A DNA stretch of 64,000 nucleotides from Duganella flavida (GTDB lineage Bacteria > Pseudomonadota > Gammaproteobacteria > Burkholderiales > Burkholderiaceae_D). The first letter of the stretch is position 1. The number at the start of each line of letters is the position of its first letter. This document shows, piece by piece, positions 26,524 through 35,307 of the stretch. The DNA is taken from positions 41,961-105,960 of the forward strand of contig NZ_WWCN01000019.1 of NCBI RefSeq assembly GCF_009857445.1, written 5' to 3'. The notes below the pieces were generated by a model that had not been told where the DNA came from, made no database searches, and worked only from the letters and a program-made list of their open reading frames with translations. The translations under genes were made by a program, and so were the position numbers.

Positions 26524-27263
26524 TAATCGCGACGACGGTTGTCCGGATGCTGATCATACCTGTTCGGCACACCATCGCCATCGCGATCGCGGTCGTAGCG
26601 ATTCGGGATACCGTCATGATCACGGTCGCCGTAGCCACGACGATCGCCGCGATTGTCATGCCGGTCGTAGCGATTTGGGATGCCGTCATGATCGCGGTCG
26701 CCATTCGGGCCGCGATCCCAGCGTGCTTCCTCACGATACCAGCGGCCATCGCGTTGTTCCCAGCGCGGCTGCGCGTATACATAGCCCGGACGCGAAGCGA
26801 TCCAACTGCCGCCGATCCAGACATGACGACTTACACGCCAGTCCCAGTAGCCCGGCGACCAAACGTAGCCGGGACGCGGCGCAGGAATAACCTCATAGCG
26901 TGGAGGCGGTGGCGCGACGGTAATGTAATCGCCGCGTGACGGGCCATTATCAACCATCACCCAGCCGGCAGGGCTCAAACGCCAGCCGCCATCGGCGCGT
27001 ACCCATTCAGCGGGACGCCAGTAGCTGCCGACACGTTCGCGCTCCCAGTGGCCGCCGGCCCAAATGTGGCGATAACCATCCCAGTTCCAGTAGCCGGGCG
27101 CCCAGACGTAGCCGTGACGCGGCGCTGGCACGCTTTCAAAACGGGCCGGTGGCGGGGCATTGCCGATGACGACGCTGACGCCGACTTGCGCCGATGCGAT
27201 GGTTGGTACAAAAGCTGCGGCGCTCAAGGTGAGCAGGGTAGCAGCGAAAAGTGGCTTGATCAT
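26523..27263 (-). CDS. Exported YXWGXW-repeat protein with Asp-rich calcium-type repeats
   Basis: About 246 residues from the ATG at 27263, which has a strong GGAGG box. A signal peptide (IKPLFAATLLTLSAAAFV) is followed by repeated blocks of the type PAPRHGYVWAPGYWNW and HIWAGGHWERER, the YXWGXW family signature. The C-terminus carries DRDHDGIPNRYD units repeated three times, resembling thrombospondin type 3 calcium-binding repeats. It is envelope-associated, of unknown function. Longer starts (27281) are less likely. Confidence 0.85.
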   Translation of the reverse strand: MIKPLFAATLLTLSAAAFVPTIASAQVGVSVVIGNAPPPARFESVPAPRHGYVWAPGYWNWDGYRHIWAGGHWERERVGSYWRPAEWVRADGGWRLSPAGWVMVDNGPSRGDYITVAPPPPRYEVIPAPRPGYVWSPGYWDWRVSRHVWIGGSWIASRPGYVYAQPRWEQRDGRWYREEARWDRGPNGDRDHDGIPNRYDRHDNRGDRRGYGDRDHDGIPNRYDRDRDGDGVPNRYDQHPDNRRRD

Positions 27264-27406
27264 GATAGCGTCCTCCGTCATTCTGGCTGCGCTGGTGTCA
27301 GCGCTTGGACGAACTATATCAAGCGGTACAAGGCCTTGCAGTGGATGATGCAGTTTTTTACATATGACACAAAGCTGCGCATTGCTGCGTTAGATAACGC
27401 ACAGAG

Positions 27407-27631
27407 TCAGATGGCATCTGCCTTCTTGGCTTCCGCAGCCAGCGTGGTAGCGCGTTCTTCCAGCAGCGAGTGCAGCTTCTGTTCAGCCGTCAGGCGCTTG
27501 GCGCTGACGACCACCACTTGCATGTTTGGATCTTGCGCTTGTGCGGCCGATTTATCCAGAGCGTAGCTTGCGCCGCAAGCCAGAGCCACAGTCACGACGA
27601 ACAGGGCTTCGAAGTTTTTCAGGACGTTCAT
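27407..27631 (-). CDS. Small exported protein of unknown function
   Basis: A 74-residue protein with an AAGGAAG ribosome binding site. A signal-peptide-like N-terminus (FEALFVVTVALACGASYA) is followed by a short beta segment (MQVVVVSAKRLT) and a charged helix. The family is not recognised. Between it and the large PBP gene (27632-27822) no further gene is seen. Confidence 0.6.
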   Translation of the reverse strand: MNVLKNFEALFVVTVALACGASYALDKSAAQAQDPNMQVVVVSAKRLTAEQKLHSLLEERATTLAAEAKKADAI

Positions 27632-27822
27632 TTTGCTTCCTTTCGACAGTTAAAGTGTGTTTCGATGTGCTCACTGTATCCAATGCCCCGTCAAGCCGCG
27701 ACGTGATTGCGACGAGCGGTGATTTTTGCGGTGCAAAATGCATTTTGGCGCGATAAGAAGCGTGTTTTTCCTTGTCCCTCTGCTAAGCAAAAGCGGATTC
27801 CGACCATTAGCGTGAGGGGCAT

Positions 27823-30800
27823 ATGCCGCGATTCTTCCACTCCATCCTGCAAGCCTGGGCCGAGCGCCGGCGCACCCGCCGCCGCAGTGCCAACCTGCGT
27901 GCAGGTCAGCGCAAGCTGACGCTTGTGCCGTCAATCCGCACTGCAGCATCGCGCCCCAGGCATTTGGTTTGGATTGCGGCTGCAGGCTTGTGCGCGCTGC
28001 TCGGCGGCGGTGCGCTGATCGCCGGCCATGCACGCCATCTGGCTGCGGCTACCGCCAGCACGCCGCAGTCGGCCGCCAACGTCCGTGCGGCCAACGCTTA
28101 CCAATCCGTCCTGCCGGGCATCGTCTTCACCGTGCCGGAGCAGGCATCCATCACCACCACGCTGCATCCAGCTGGCGCCTTGCTGATCGCCTCCGGCCTG
28201 CAAGCCGCGCCGCCGGTGCGTGTGGACCTGTGCAGCCAAATGCGCAGCGCAGCCGATCCGCGACTGCTGCCGCTGCGCCTCGGCTACCGCTTCGACGACG
28301 TCAAACGCTGGGTCGCCCGCAACCAGGAAGCCGATGTGCAAATCGCACTGCGCAATGTCCTGCTGGTGGCCGACCGTAGCGCCGACGCCATCCCCGAAAT
28401 CCAGATCGAAGGCACGGCCCGCGCCGACTTCACCGATCCACTGAGCGAACCACTGCAACTGAGTTGGCATAGTCAACGGGCCGACACGCGCTGGCTCAGT
28501 GACGCCAGTTTCGGCCAGATCGAGCAAGGCGCCAGCGGCCAGGTTGCGCTGCGCCAGCAAGGCTGGCTGCTGTGGGGCGCGTCGTCCGCCTTGCGCATCG
28601 AACGCCGCGCCAACGCCATGTGTCCGCAGGCCGGCGAACTGCTGGTGCAAATGTACCGCCCGGCCACGTCGATCGCTGGTCCCGCACTGGTCACCGCTTT
28701 TCCTGCGCGCGGACGCGCCGTCAACGCCTTCCTGGCTCCTGGGCAGTACCAGGTCCCACGCGCCGCAGCGGGCGAGCTGGAAGACCAGTCCCTGTTCGAA
28801 CAGCTGCAAGCGCAAGGCCTGATCCGCATCAGCGCAAGCGGCGCGATTGAACTCGCCCCACGCGATCTGCCACAATGGCAAGCTGCAGGCAGCACGGAAC
28901 GCGCCGCCGAACTGCGCGACTGGAAGCAAATCAAACCCGGTCCGGACACGCACAAACTCTTCAAGCGCCTTTACTATCAGGCTGACGGCGCGTACGTGCG
29001 TCAGCAAATCGACATCTACAACAGCGAGCGCCGCTTGCTCGCGTGGCGCATCAAAGCACCCGATGGCCTTGCGCTGGAGTGGTCGGCCAGTACCGGCGGC
29101 GTCGCCAACGGCAGCGCGCCGGTGATGGTCGCCACCACCAGCCAGATGCCGGTGGCTGCGGCGCGCCTGTTCGCATCGCTGCCGCAAGGCTGGCAACAAT
29201 GGACCCGCGTCGCTCGCTGGCCGCAAGCCGGCGAGGGCAATGGCACCCGTCCCGTCGTACGATTGTCGCTATCCCTGCCGCGCGCAGCCAGCGGCGGTGA
29301 AGTGCTGCACCTGCTGCTCGCAGGCCGTTTAGGCGGCATCGCCGGCGCCAACGCCCAGGTGACGCCGGCCTGCACGGGCCGCGTATGCGCCAGCAGCAGC
29401 GACGTCCAGCACATCGTGCTCACGCTGCAAGCTGGCGCCCGCAGCGTACAACTGGATGTCGAACCGCTAGACTTCAGCGCACCGGAAGACCAGAAATATC
29501 GCCACCTGCGCATCGTTGCCGGACGCCTGGTCTGGCAGCCGCTCGCGCAAGCCGACAATATCGCCGCCCGCAGTACCGCGCCATCCCCCGTTCAACTGCA
29601 AGACCGCAATGGCACCGCGCTTTGGAGCGACGGCGCACCCACCGAATCCGCCATCGAAGCTGGCCTCGCGCCGCTGCTCGGTGTGAATCCCGAACACGCC
29701 AACAGTATCGCCGGCATGCTGGCCCGCCTGCCGGCAAGCGACGGCGCTGTCAATGCGCGCCTCACGCTGGACCTGCCATTGCAAGCCCTCAGCCAGCACG
29801 TGCTCGATTGCGTCGCCATGCAGCGCGGACGCTGGGAGTCTGGCCGCTGTGCGTTCGGCCGGTCCGTGCCTGAAGGCCGCCACGCCGGCATCGTCATCCT
29901 CGACACCGAAACCGGTGACATCCTCGCCGCAGCCGGAGCAGGTGCGGGCAACGTCACCAGTGCCAACTGGGCCGAAGTGCGTGATTTTGACCGCACCAGC
30001 CCCGCGCGCAGCCCATTGCGCCTGCCGGCCTTGCAGCACGACGGCGGCGCACACCAAAGCCCCGGCTCGACTTTCAAAGTCGTCAGCGCACTCGGACTGG
30101 AAATCGCCGCCCAAAGCGATCCGCAAATCGATGCGCTGCTGGGGGGGATGCCGCTCGCCGCGATCAACAAGCTGGCGGCGCAGCGCGGCTACGGCTTCCA
30201 GACCGACGCCGCCAGCTATCCGCTCAATCCGCGCCTCGCTCACATCACCAACTACCGTGAACAAAGCCTGGACCGGCGCGCGCAGGAAGGTCGCCTCGGA
30301 CTGGCGCAAGCGTTGACCTATAGCCTGAATACCTGGTTCGCATGGTCGAGCGAACTGAGTGACCGCAGCCTGTTCGGTCGTCCGGACGGCGGCGCGCCTG
30401 ACCTGCAAGCGCTGGATGCGGATGCGCTGGACGGCATCCGTCCCATCGTCGCTGCCGCGCACCGCCTCGGATTTGAACAGGCCTTGCGACTGGACGGCGG
30501 CCTGCTGCCGCCCGATTTCAACTGGCGCGCGTGGGACGCACTGCAATCCACGCCGGCCCACATGGATCCAATCCATACCCGGCACGAATTGCGGCAGATG
30601 GCGATTGGCCTGCGCATGCAGGTCACGCCGCTGCAAATGGCGTTGGCGTCAGCAGCGGTGGGGCAGGGGCACGTGGTCGCGCCGCGCATACTGCTGTCGC
30701 TGGGGCGCAAGGACAGCGCCGTGCCGGCGTCGCGGCCGCTGGGCATACGGCTGGACCGCATCAAGGCCGGCATGAAAGGCGTGGTCGATGTCGGCACCGG

Positions 30801-31068
30801 TGCGGGCGCGTTTCGCGGTCCGGCGCTGGCCGCCGTGCGTACGGGCTTGTACGGCAAGACCGGCACCGCGCCGACCGGCGACGATACGGCCACGGTCTGG
30901 TTCACCGGCTGGCTGGAAGCGGGCAGCTTGCCCGGCCAGGCGCACCGGCTGGCGATGGCTGCTTTCGTCAGCCACTCGGATGCCACCGGCGGCGAGCATG
31001 CAGCGCCGGTAATCGCTGCCATCCTGTCCGCGCTGGCCGCCCAGAACATTGAACAGAAGGGGAAATAG
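27823..31068 (+). CDS. Very large class B penicillin-binding protein (transpeptidase)
   Basis: A 1081-residue protein. A basic cytoplasmic N-terminus is followed by one membrane helix (about 48-68), about 500 periplasmic residues of no recognised fold, a class B PBP pedestal-like segment (DRNGTALWS at 594; RLTLDLPLQALSQ at 646), and a full transpeptidase domain. The active-site motifs are S749-T-F-K752, S834-L-N and K1012-T-G. Class B PBPs such as FtsI and PBP2 are about 580-650 residues, so this is far larger. Its natural partner would be a SEDS glycosyltransferase, and one is encoded at 51010-53505. It heads the plus-strand block running to the kinase-FGE gene. Confidence 0.88.
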   Translation: MPRFFHSILQAWAERRRTRRRSANLRAGQRKLTLVPSIRTAASRPRHLVWIAAAGLCALLGGGALIAGHARHLAAATASTPQSAANVRAANAYQSVLPGIVFTVPEQASITTTLHPAGALLIASGLQAAPPVRVDLCSQMRSAADPRLLPLRLGYRFDDVKRWVARNQEADVQIALRNVLLVADRSADAIPEIQIEGTARADFTDPLSEPLQLSWHSQRADTRWLSDASFGQIEQGASGQVALRQQGWLLWGASSALRIERRANAMCPQAGELLVQMYRPATSIAGPALVTAFPARGRAVNAFLAPGQYQVPRAAAGELEDQSLFEQLQAQGLIRISASGAIELAPRDLPQWQAAGSTERAAELRDWKQIKPGPDTHKLFKRLYYQADGAYVRQQIDIYNSERRLLAWRIKAPDGLALEWSASTGGVANGSAPVMVATTSQMPVAAARLFASLPQGWQQWTRVARWPQAGEGNGTRPVVRLSLSLPRAASGGEVLHLLLAGRLGGIAGANAQVTPACTGRVCASSSDVQHIVLTLQAGARSVQLDVEPLDFSAPEDQKYRHLRIVAGRLVWQPLAQADNIAARSTAPSPVQLQDRNGTALWSDGAPTESAIEAGLAPLLGVNPEHANSIAGMLARLPASDGAVNARLTLDLPLQALSQHVLDCVAMQRGRWESGRCAFGRSVPEGRHAGIVILDTETGDILAAAGAGAGNVTSANWAEVRDFDRTSPARSPLRLPALQHDGGAHQSPGSTFKVVSALGLEIAAQSDPQIDALLGGMPLAAINKLAAQRGYGFQTDAASYPLNPRLAHITNYREQSLDRRAQEGRLGLAQALTYSLNTWFAWSSELSDRSLFGRPDGGAPDLQALDADALDGIRPIVAAAHRLGFEQALRLDGGLLPPDFNWRAWDALQSTPAHMDPIHTRHELRQMAIGLRMQVTPLQMALASAAVGQGHVVAPRILLSLGRKDSAVPASRPLGIRLDRIKAGMKGVVDVGTGAGAFRGPALAAVRTGLYGKTGTAPTGDDTATVWFTGWLEAGSLPGQAHRLAMAAFVSHSDATGGEHAAPVIAAILSALAAQNIEQKGK

Positions 31069-31150
31069 CCTTGTAAACGGAATAATGAAAACGGCCTTTT
31101 TATGGCATGCTTGAGGAGCCATTTGATTTATTCAACTCATACAGGATTTT

Positions 31151-32464
31151 ATGCGCTTGCCAGGAACCCGCTACCAAGAGCATGGCTGGGAACAAGTGCG
31201 CAAGCTGCTGGGACACTGCTCGTTGCAGGCCTTTCGGCAGATTGAAATGCACCATGTGCTCGACCCCGCGCAGCACGCAGCGCTGCTGGACGCCTATACC
31301 GATGCGGTAGCGGCCTCCTTGCGCCTCAACGCCCGCAATGCGCGCGGCGAGGCCGAGGGCAATAGCTACGGCGAGAGTGTGTATGAATTATCGCTAGGCC
31401 TGTTGTATGAATTGCAGGCGCAGACCGCATACTGGACGGCGTTTGTCTTGGCCATGGCGGCTGAGCATACGCGCAGCGGCGCGTTCTGGCACGATGCGGC
31501 GGCCGAGGGCGTGCTGCGCAAGAAGGTCAACGATATGTATGCCACCTTGCGCGACAAGGTCGATGCGGACAACTACATGGTCGCTACAGGACGCGAGTGC
31601 TCGCCTAACAAAATTTACACTTACCGCATGCTGGATACGGCGTATCGCGAGATATCTGGTCTGTTTGCGGCTTGGGAGCAGCATGCCGCGCAGGTTGGGG
31701 CGATCCTTGGGCGCCCGCTGGCCGGCACGCCGATTGAGGTGCGGCAGTTGAAGTCTATCAGCGCCTGCAAGGCGGAGTGGATTATCCGCTGGAGCGAATC
31801 GCAGGCGCAGTTTGGCGGTTCCCCGGGGCCGCTGCACACCAAGTCCAAGCGCTTCGCCAGCCTGAAAAATAGTCCGGACAAGATTGCGGTGCTGTTGGCG
31901 GAAATCGGCGACTACGAAGAGCTGTCTGCCAATATGGACAGCGCGGATGATGGTCTCGGCGAGGCCGGCGAAGCGGCAGCCTGGCTGGAAGACTACTGGC
32001 GCGTGATGGGCGAGTCCGAGCAGGCCGAGGCCAGCGGCCAGCCGCACGACGAAGACCGCATCCTTGCCGCGCCGCTGCCCGACGACGATGTCGAAGCTGT
32101 TGCCGAGGACACGCATCTGGAGAGCGGGGAGGCTGCCGATAGCGCCGAACTGGCCGTCGAACAGGCGCGCGCCGGCGAACTTTCCCTGCCCCTCCGCTAT
32201 CTTGAATTGGCACGGGCAGCGCAGGAAACCGGTAGCTGGACCGTCCGCATGATGCGCGACGAATCGCTACCGATCCGCCTGGCCGTCTACCACAAGCTGC
32301 TGGGCGCGGACGACGACACTTACCCGGACGCCTGGCTGGACCCGGCCACCGGCGAGCTGCCAACCTTGCAGCAATTGGCGGTGCTGGACCAGATTTCGAT
32401 GCCGACGCTGCGCAAGCGCCGGAATGAAGCAATCGCCAGGCTGCAAACAGCGGGCGCGCGATGA
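31151..32464 (+). CDS. Unknown protein with C-terminal sigma-region-4-like helix-turn-helix
   Basis: A 437-residue cytoplasmic protein with an AGGA box before its ATG. The N-terminal two thirds are helical with no known motif; an acidic linker (about 300-330) follows. The C-terminus ends in LQQLAVLDQISMPTLRKRRN and then EAIARL, matching the spacing of sigma-70 region 4 or LuxR-type recognition helices. No sigma region 2 is visible, so it is not a normal sigma factor. The stop overlaps the next gene (ATGA). Function unknown; a DNA-binding regulator of the block is a reasonable guess. Confidence 0.55.
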   Translation: MRLPGTRYQEHGWEQVRKLLGHCSLQAFRQIEMHHVLDPAQHAALLDAYTDAVAASLRLNARNARGEAEGNSYGESVYELSLGLLYELQAQTAYWTAFVLAMAAEHTRSGAFWHDAAAEGVLRKKVNDMYATLRDKVDADNYMVATGRECSPNKIYTYRMLDTAYREISGLFAAWEQHAAQVGAILGRPLAGTPIEVRQLKSISACKAEWIIRWSESQAQFGGSPGPLHTKSKRFASLKNSPDKIAVLLAEIGDYEELSANMDSADDGLGEAGEAAAWLEDYWRVMGESEQAEASGQPHDEDRILAAPLPDDDVEAVAEDTHLESGEAADSAELAVEQARAGELSLPLRYLELARAAQETGSWTVRMMRDESLPIRLAVYHKLLGADDDTYPDAWLDPATGELPTLQQLAVLDQISMPTLRKRRNEAIARLQTAGAR

Positions 32465-33060
32465 AGGAGAACGATTTGAACTCAGCACAAGATGATCTGG
32501 ATGCGCGCCTGCGTGAAAGCGTGTTGTTGTCGCAGCCAGTGCCGGGCGACCGCCTGATGCTGGCCGACGCCACGCTGCTGGCGGCGCTGGACGGCACGCG
32601 TCCCCTGACGCCGAATGAGCGCCAAGCCTTGTCCGCATCGCCGCTGACTTTGCGGCGCTTCCGCCAGTTGTCGCTACAACGGCAGGCGGCTGGGCAGTCG
32701 GCAGCCAATGATCCGGTGTGGACCGGCAGCAGCGGCATGCTGCGCGCTGCGTCGACTGCATCGGCGGCCCAGGCACTGGAGTCGCTGGTGACGGACGACG
32801 GCCATTGGACGTTGCATTTCCTGCCGCAGGATGGCGGCTGGCAGGTGATCCTCGGGCTATCGGCGGAGGCGCCGTTCGCCGCGCGCCTGTTGCGCGAACA
32901 ACCGCAGTTACGCGTGATCGATGGCGGTGGCGCGATTGTGCTACAGGGCCGCCTCGATGCGGACGGCGAGTGCGAACGCGTCTGGCCGTTTGCGACTGCG
33001 CCTGCATCGCATTTTCAACTATATGGAGCCGGCTTTGCCGTTGAACCGGTAGCGCCGTAA
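32461..33060 (+). CDS. Unknown protein with anti-sigma-like N-terminus
   Basis: A 199-residue soluble protein translationally coupled to the preceding gene. Residues about 35-80 (LLAALDGTRPLTPNERQALS, then LTLRRFRQLSLQRQ) resemble the cytoplasmic helix bundle of anti-sigma factors, without zinc ligands. The C-terminal half is beta-rich (HWTLHFLPQDGGWQVILGL). There is no membrane helix, unlike most anti-sigma factors. The pairing with a protein carrying a region-4-like helix-turn-helix supports, but does not prove, a regulator/antagonist relationship. Confidence 0.5.
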   Translation: MKENDLNSAQDDLDARLRESVLLSQPVPGDRLMLADATLLAALDGTRPLTPNERQALSASPLTLRRFRQLSLQRQAAGQSAANDPVWTGSSGMLRAASTASAAQALESLVTDDGHWTLHFLPQDGGWQVILGLSAEAPFAARLLREQPQLRVIDGGGAIVLQGRLDADGECERVWPFATAPASHFQLYGAGFAVEPVAP

Positions 33061-33063
33061 TTT

Positions 33064-34215
33064 ATGGGATTGTTTAGCCGTCGCCGCAAACCGGTCACCG
33101 ATATGGGCGGACTGGGTGTCACCTTGATCGCATTGCGGGTCGAGGCGGGCGATGTCGCGCCGATGCATAGCACGGTAGTGCTCTTCAATGCGGCCGGGCA
33201 TGCGCGACGCGCGGCTGTGGGGAAGGTGGCGTGCGAACAGGGTGAGATGGCGTTCTGCTTTCATCCCGGGCCATATACGGTGGATTTGACGCCGTTTGCG
33301 GCAGCGCCGGAGTGGGGCTTGCGGCTGCGCTTTGTGGTGGATGCGGCCAATCCGCGCGTGTCGCAGCAGCGGTTTGATTTGTATTTGTACAGCGAGACGG
33401 CAGGCCGCCTGGCGCTGGCGGATTTCGCGGCCTCGGTGCAGCTGGCGTTGCAGGCAGAGTTGGCGCAAGGCGCGCTCGATCTGCCGCCGTGCACCACGCT
33501 GGAAGAATGGCACGCCTTCCGCGCCGGCCTGAATCAGCTGATGTACACGCGCTACGGCGTAACGGTGGACGATTGCGTGCCGGTCGATCTGGGCGAACAA
33601 ATCGACTACGCCACCACCTTGCGCGCCCGCGCCCAGCAAGAAGCCACCCGCGCCGCAGCCAATGCTGCCGCGATCTCCGCTGCGTCAGCCGCCAGCGCAG
33701 CTACTGCCGATCGCCCGTCGACTGAACCGCAATTGGGCGAGCAGCTTGGCGCGTCGCGTGCGACAGCGGGTAGCGTGAGGGCTGGCGCGCGGCAGCCCGC
33801 AGCAGCCGAGCAGGATGCGCGTGCTTTGCGTCGCCTGTTCATCGAGTTGCCTGCGCTGACCAGTGAGCTGCGCTTGCTCGCACTTCCCGAAGGATCGACG
33901 ATCTTCCAGCAGCATCAAACTTTGCTGCTGCGTCTAGGCATGGCCGCACTGAACGTCAACACCATGCCTGCGCTGGCGTGGGCCGCTCCGGACCAGCCGC
34001 TACCCGCCGAAGACCAGTCTCGCCGCAGCGCCCAAACGCTGATCGCCGAATCCGCGCTGGACGAAAGCTGGTCCCTGCTAGCCCGACTTCAGCTGGCAGG
34101 CCCGCAGCAATGGGCGCAGTTGCTGGACGAAGCAGACCGCATCTGCGCCAATCTGGAAACCGGCTTGTCGCTGCGCCGCGTTCCGCACATCCCGCGCATG
34201 GAGCCATCGCTATGA
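33064..34215 (+). CDS. SPFH-like domain protein of the kinase/PBP block
   Basis: A 383-residue protein starting three bases after the previous stop. Residues about 15-185 show a beta-rich stretch followed by a helix and TRYGVTVDDCVPVDL, which resembles the end of SPFH/band-7 domains and matches in position the LVTYGLAVDGVETAAL segment of the protein at 35308. An Ala-rich linker (about 190-235) leads to a helical C-terminus (RLFIELPALTSELRLLALPE). No membrane helix. It is probably a scaffold. It overlaps the next gene (ATGA). Confidence 0.5.
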   Translation: MGLFSRRRKPVTDMGGLGVTLIALRVEAGDVAPMHSTVVLFNAAGHARRAAVGKVACEQGEMAFCFHPGPYTVDLTPFAAAPEWGLRLRFVVDAANPRVSQQRFDLYLYSETAGRLALADFAASVQLALQAELAQGALDLPPCTTLEEWHAFRAGLNQLMYTRYGVTVDDCVPVDLGEQIDYATTLRARAQQEATRAAANAAAISAASAASAATADRPSTEPQLGEQLGASRATAGSVRAGARQPAAAEQDARALRRLFIELPALTSELRLLALPEGSTIFQQHQTLLLRLGMAALNVNTMPALAWAAPDQPLPAEDQSRRSAQTLIAESALDESWSLLARLQLAGPQQWAQLLDEADRICANLETGLSLRRVPHIPRMEPSL

Positions 34216-35219
34216 CCACCATCTCCACCAGCGCGGTCCCGGCCAACGCCGAATGCCGCAGCGTGCTGGCTGACGGCCGCATCGTCACCATCACTGCCAG
34301 CCGCCGCCCGCGCGCCAACCGCGCCGACGTCAAATGCACCGTGCCGAACGCGCCAGCGATTGCAGAACGCATGCAGCAAGTAGTCCGCCTGGCGCGCCAC
34401 ACCGAAGTGCGTTTCGACAGCCGTGACCAAGTGGTGCTCAGCATGGACATCACGCCCAACGTCACCGAGCGCGATTGGGAACTGGCCGCCGTGCTGGCCG
34501 ACCGCATGGTGCGCAGTCTGCATCCCGCTGCGCCAGCCACCGCCCAAGGCAGTTCCGACGCTTGGCACCTCGGCCGCGTCACCGGCACGGTGCACGCTGC
34601 AGTAACGCCGGCTCGGGAACCAGTGCACATTACGCATCTGGGCGCGTTGAGTGGCCATGCCGACCTGTCGGCCGCTGTCTCCACGGTCCGCACATGGTTC
34701 CCGCTGCACAGCGGCGGTGCCAATGACACGCTGTGCTGGCTCGAAGTCAGCGTGTTTCCGCTGGACGCACCCGCAGCCAGCGAAGAAGACAGCATCGCCG
34801 CGCCCGGCCTCGATCTGGCGGCACAGCAGGAAGTCCGCCATGCACTTGCCGCCGCCCGCCACTTCGATGGCAAAGGCCTGAACCGCTGGCGTACCGTGGT
34901 GCGCTTTGGCCAGTCACGCTTCCAGGGCGGCTCCTACCAACTGGCGCTGGTGATGGCTGACCGCCTGGCGCGCGGCCGGGAGTTCGTGCCGCGCGGCCGC
35001 CTGATCGCCACCGGCTGCTCCAGCGCCTGGCACGCCGGCCGCGTTGACACTGTGGATGGCCGGGAGCCGAAGCTGGCATTAATACTCGATCAAGTAGGCC
35101 CCGGCGACCGCGTGCTGCTACCCAAGGACTGGCAGGACCTGCTGCCGCCCGGATTTGCCGCCGGCGTACGCCAGAAAGGCGCCGGTTTGGCCTGTATCGA
35201 CAAGATCGGCATGATTTAA
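34212..35219 (+). CDS. Unknown protein with duplicated Lon/S5-fold-like halves
   Basis: A 335-residue protein starting in the ATGA overlap at 34212. Two similar halves are visible: DWELAAVLADRMVR...SSDAWHLGRVTGTV and SYQLALVMADRLAR...CSSAWHAGRVDTV. The second half continues with PKLALILDQVGPGDRVLLPK, reminiscent of the Lon/ComM C-terminal fold (GRVLPVGG...VILPKEN). The Lon catalytic lysine position appears to be Glu, so protease activity is doubtful. It may be a structural or regulatory relative of Lon. This assignment is a pattern resemblance only. Confidence 0.5.
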   Translation: MTTISTSAVPANAECRSVLADGRIVTITASRRPRANRADVKCTVPNAPAIAERMQQVVRLARHTEVRFDSRDQVVLSMDITPNVTERDWELAAVLADRMVRSLHPAAPATAQGSSDAWHLGRVTGTVHAAVTPAREPVHITHLGALSGHADLSAAVSTVRTWFPLHSGGANDTLCWLEVSVFPLDAPAASEEDSIAAPGLDLAAQQEVRHALAAARHFDGKGLNRWRTVVRFGQSRFQGGSYQLALVMADRLARGREFVPRGRLIATGCSSAWHAGRVDTVDGREPKLALILDQVGPGDRVLLPKDWQDLLPPGFAAGVRQKGAGLACIDKIGMI

Positions 35220-35307
35220 ACTGTGCGCAAGCAGCAAACCGGGTACGCCTGCTAAAATCGGCAGATCGCAGGATGGCCCCAAAGATGAATCGTAGAAGGA
35301 GTCTGAC

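Noticed and set aside
34212..35219. Active Lon-type protease
   Set aside because: There is no ATPase domain and the catalytic lysine position appears to be Glu; only the fold resemblance is kept.
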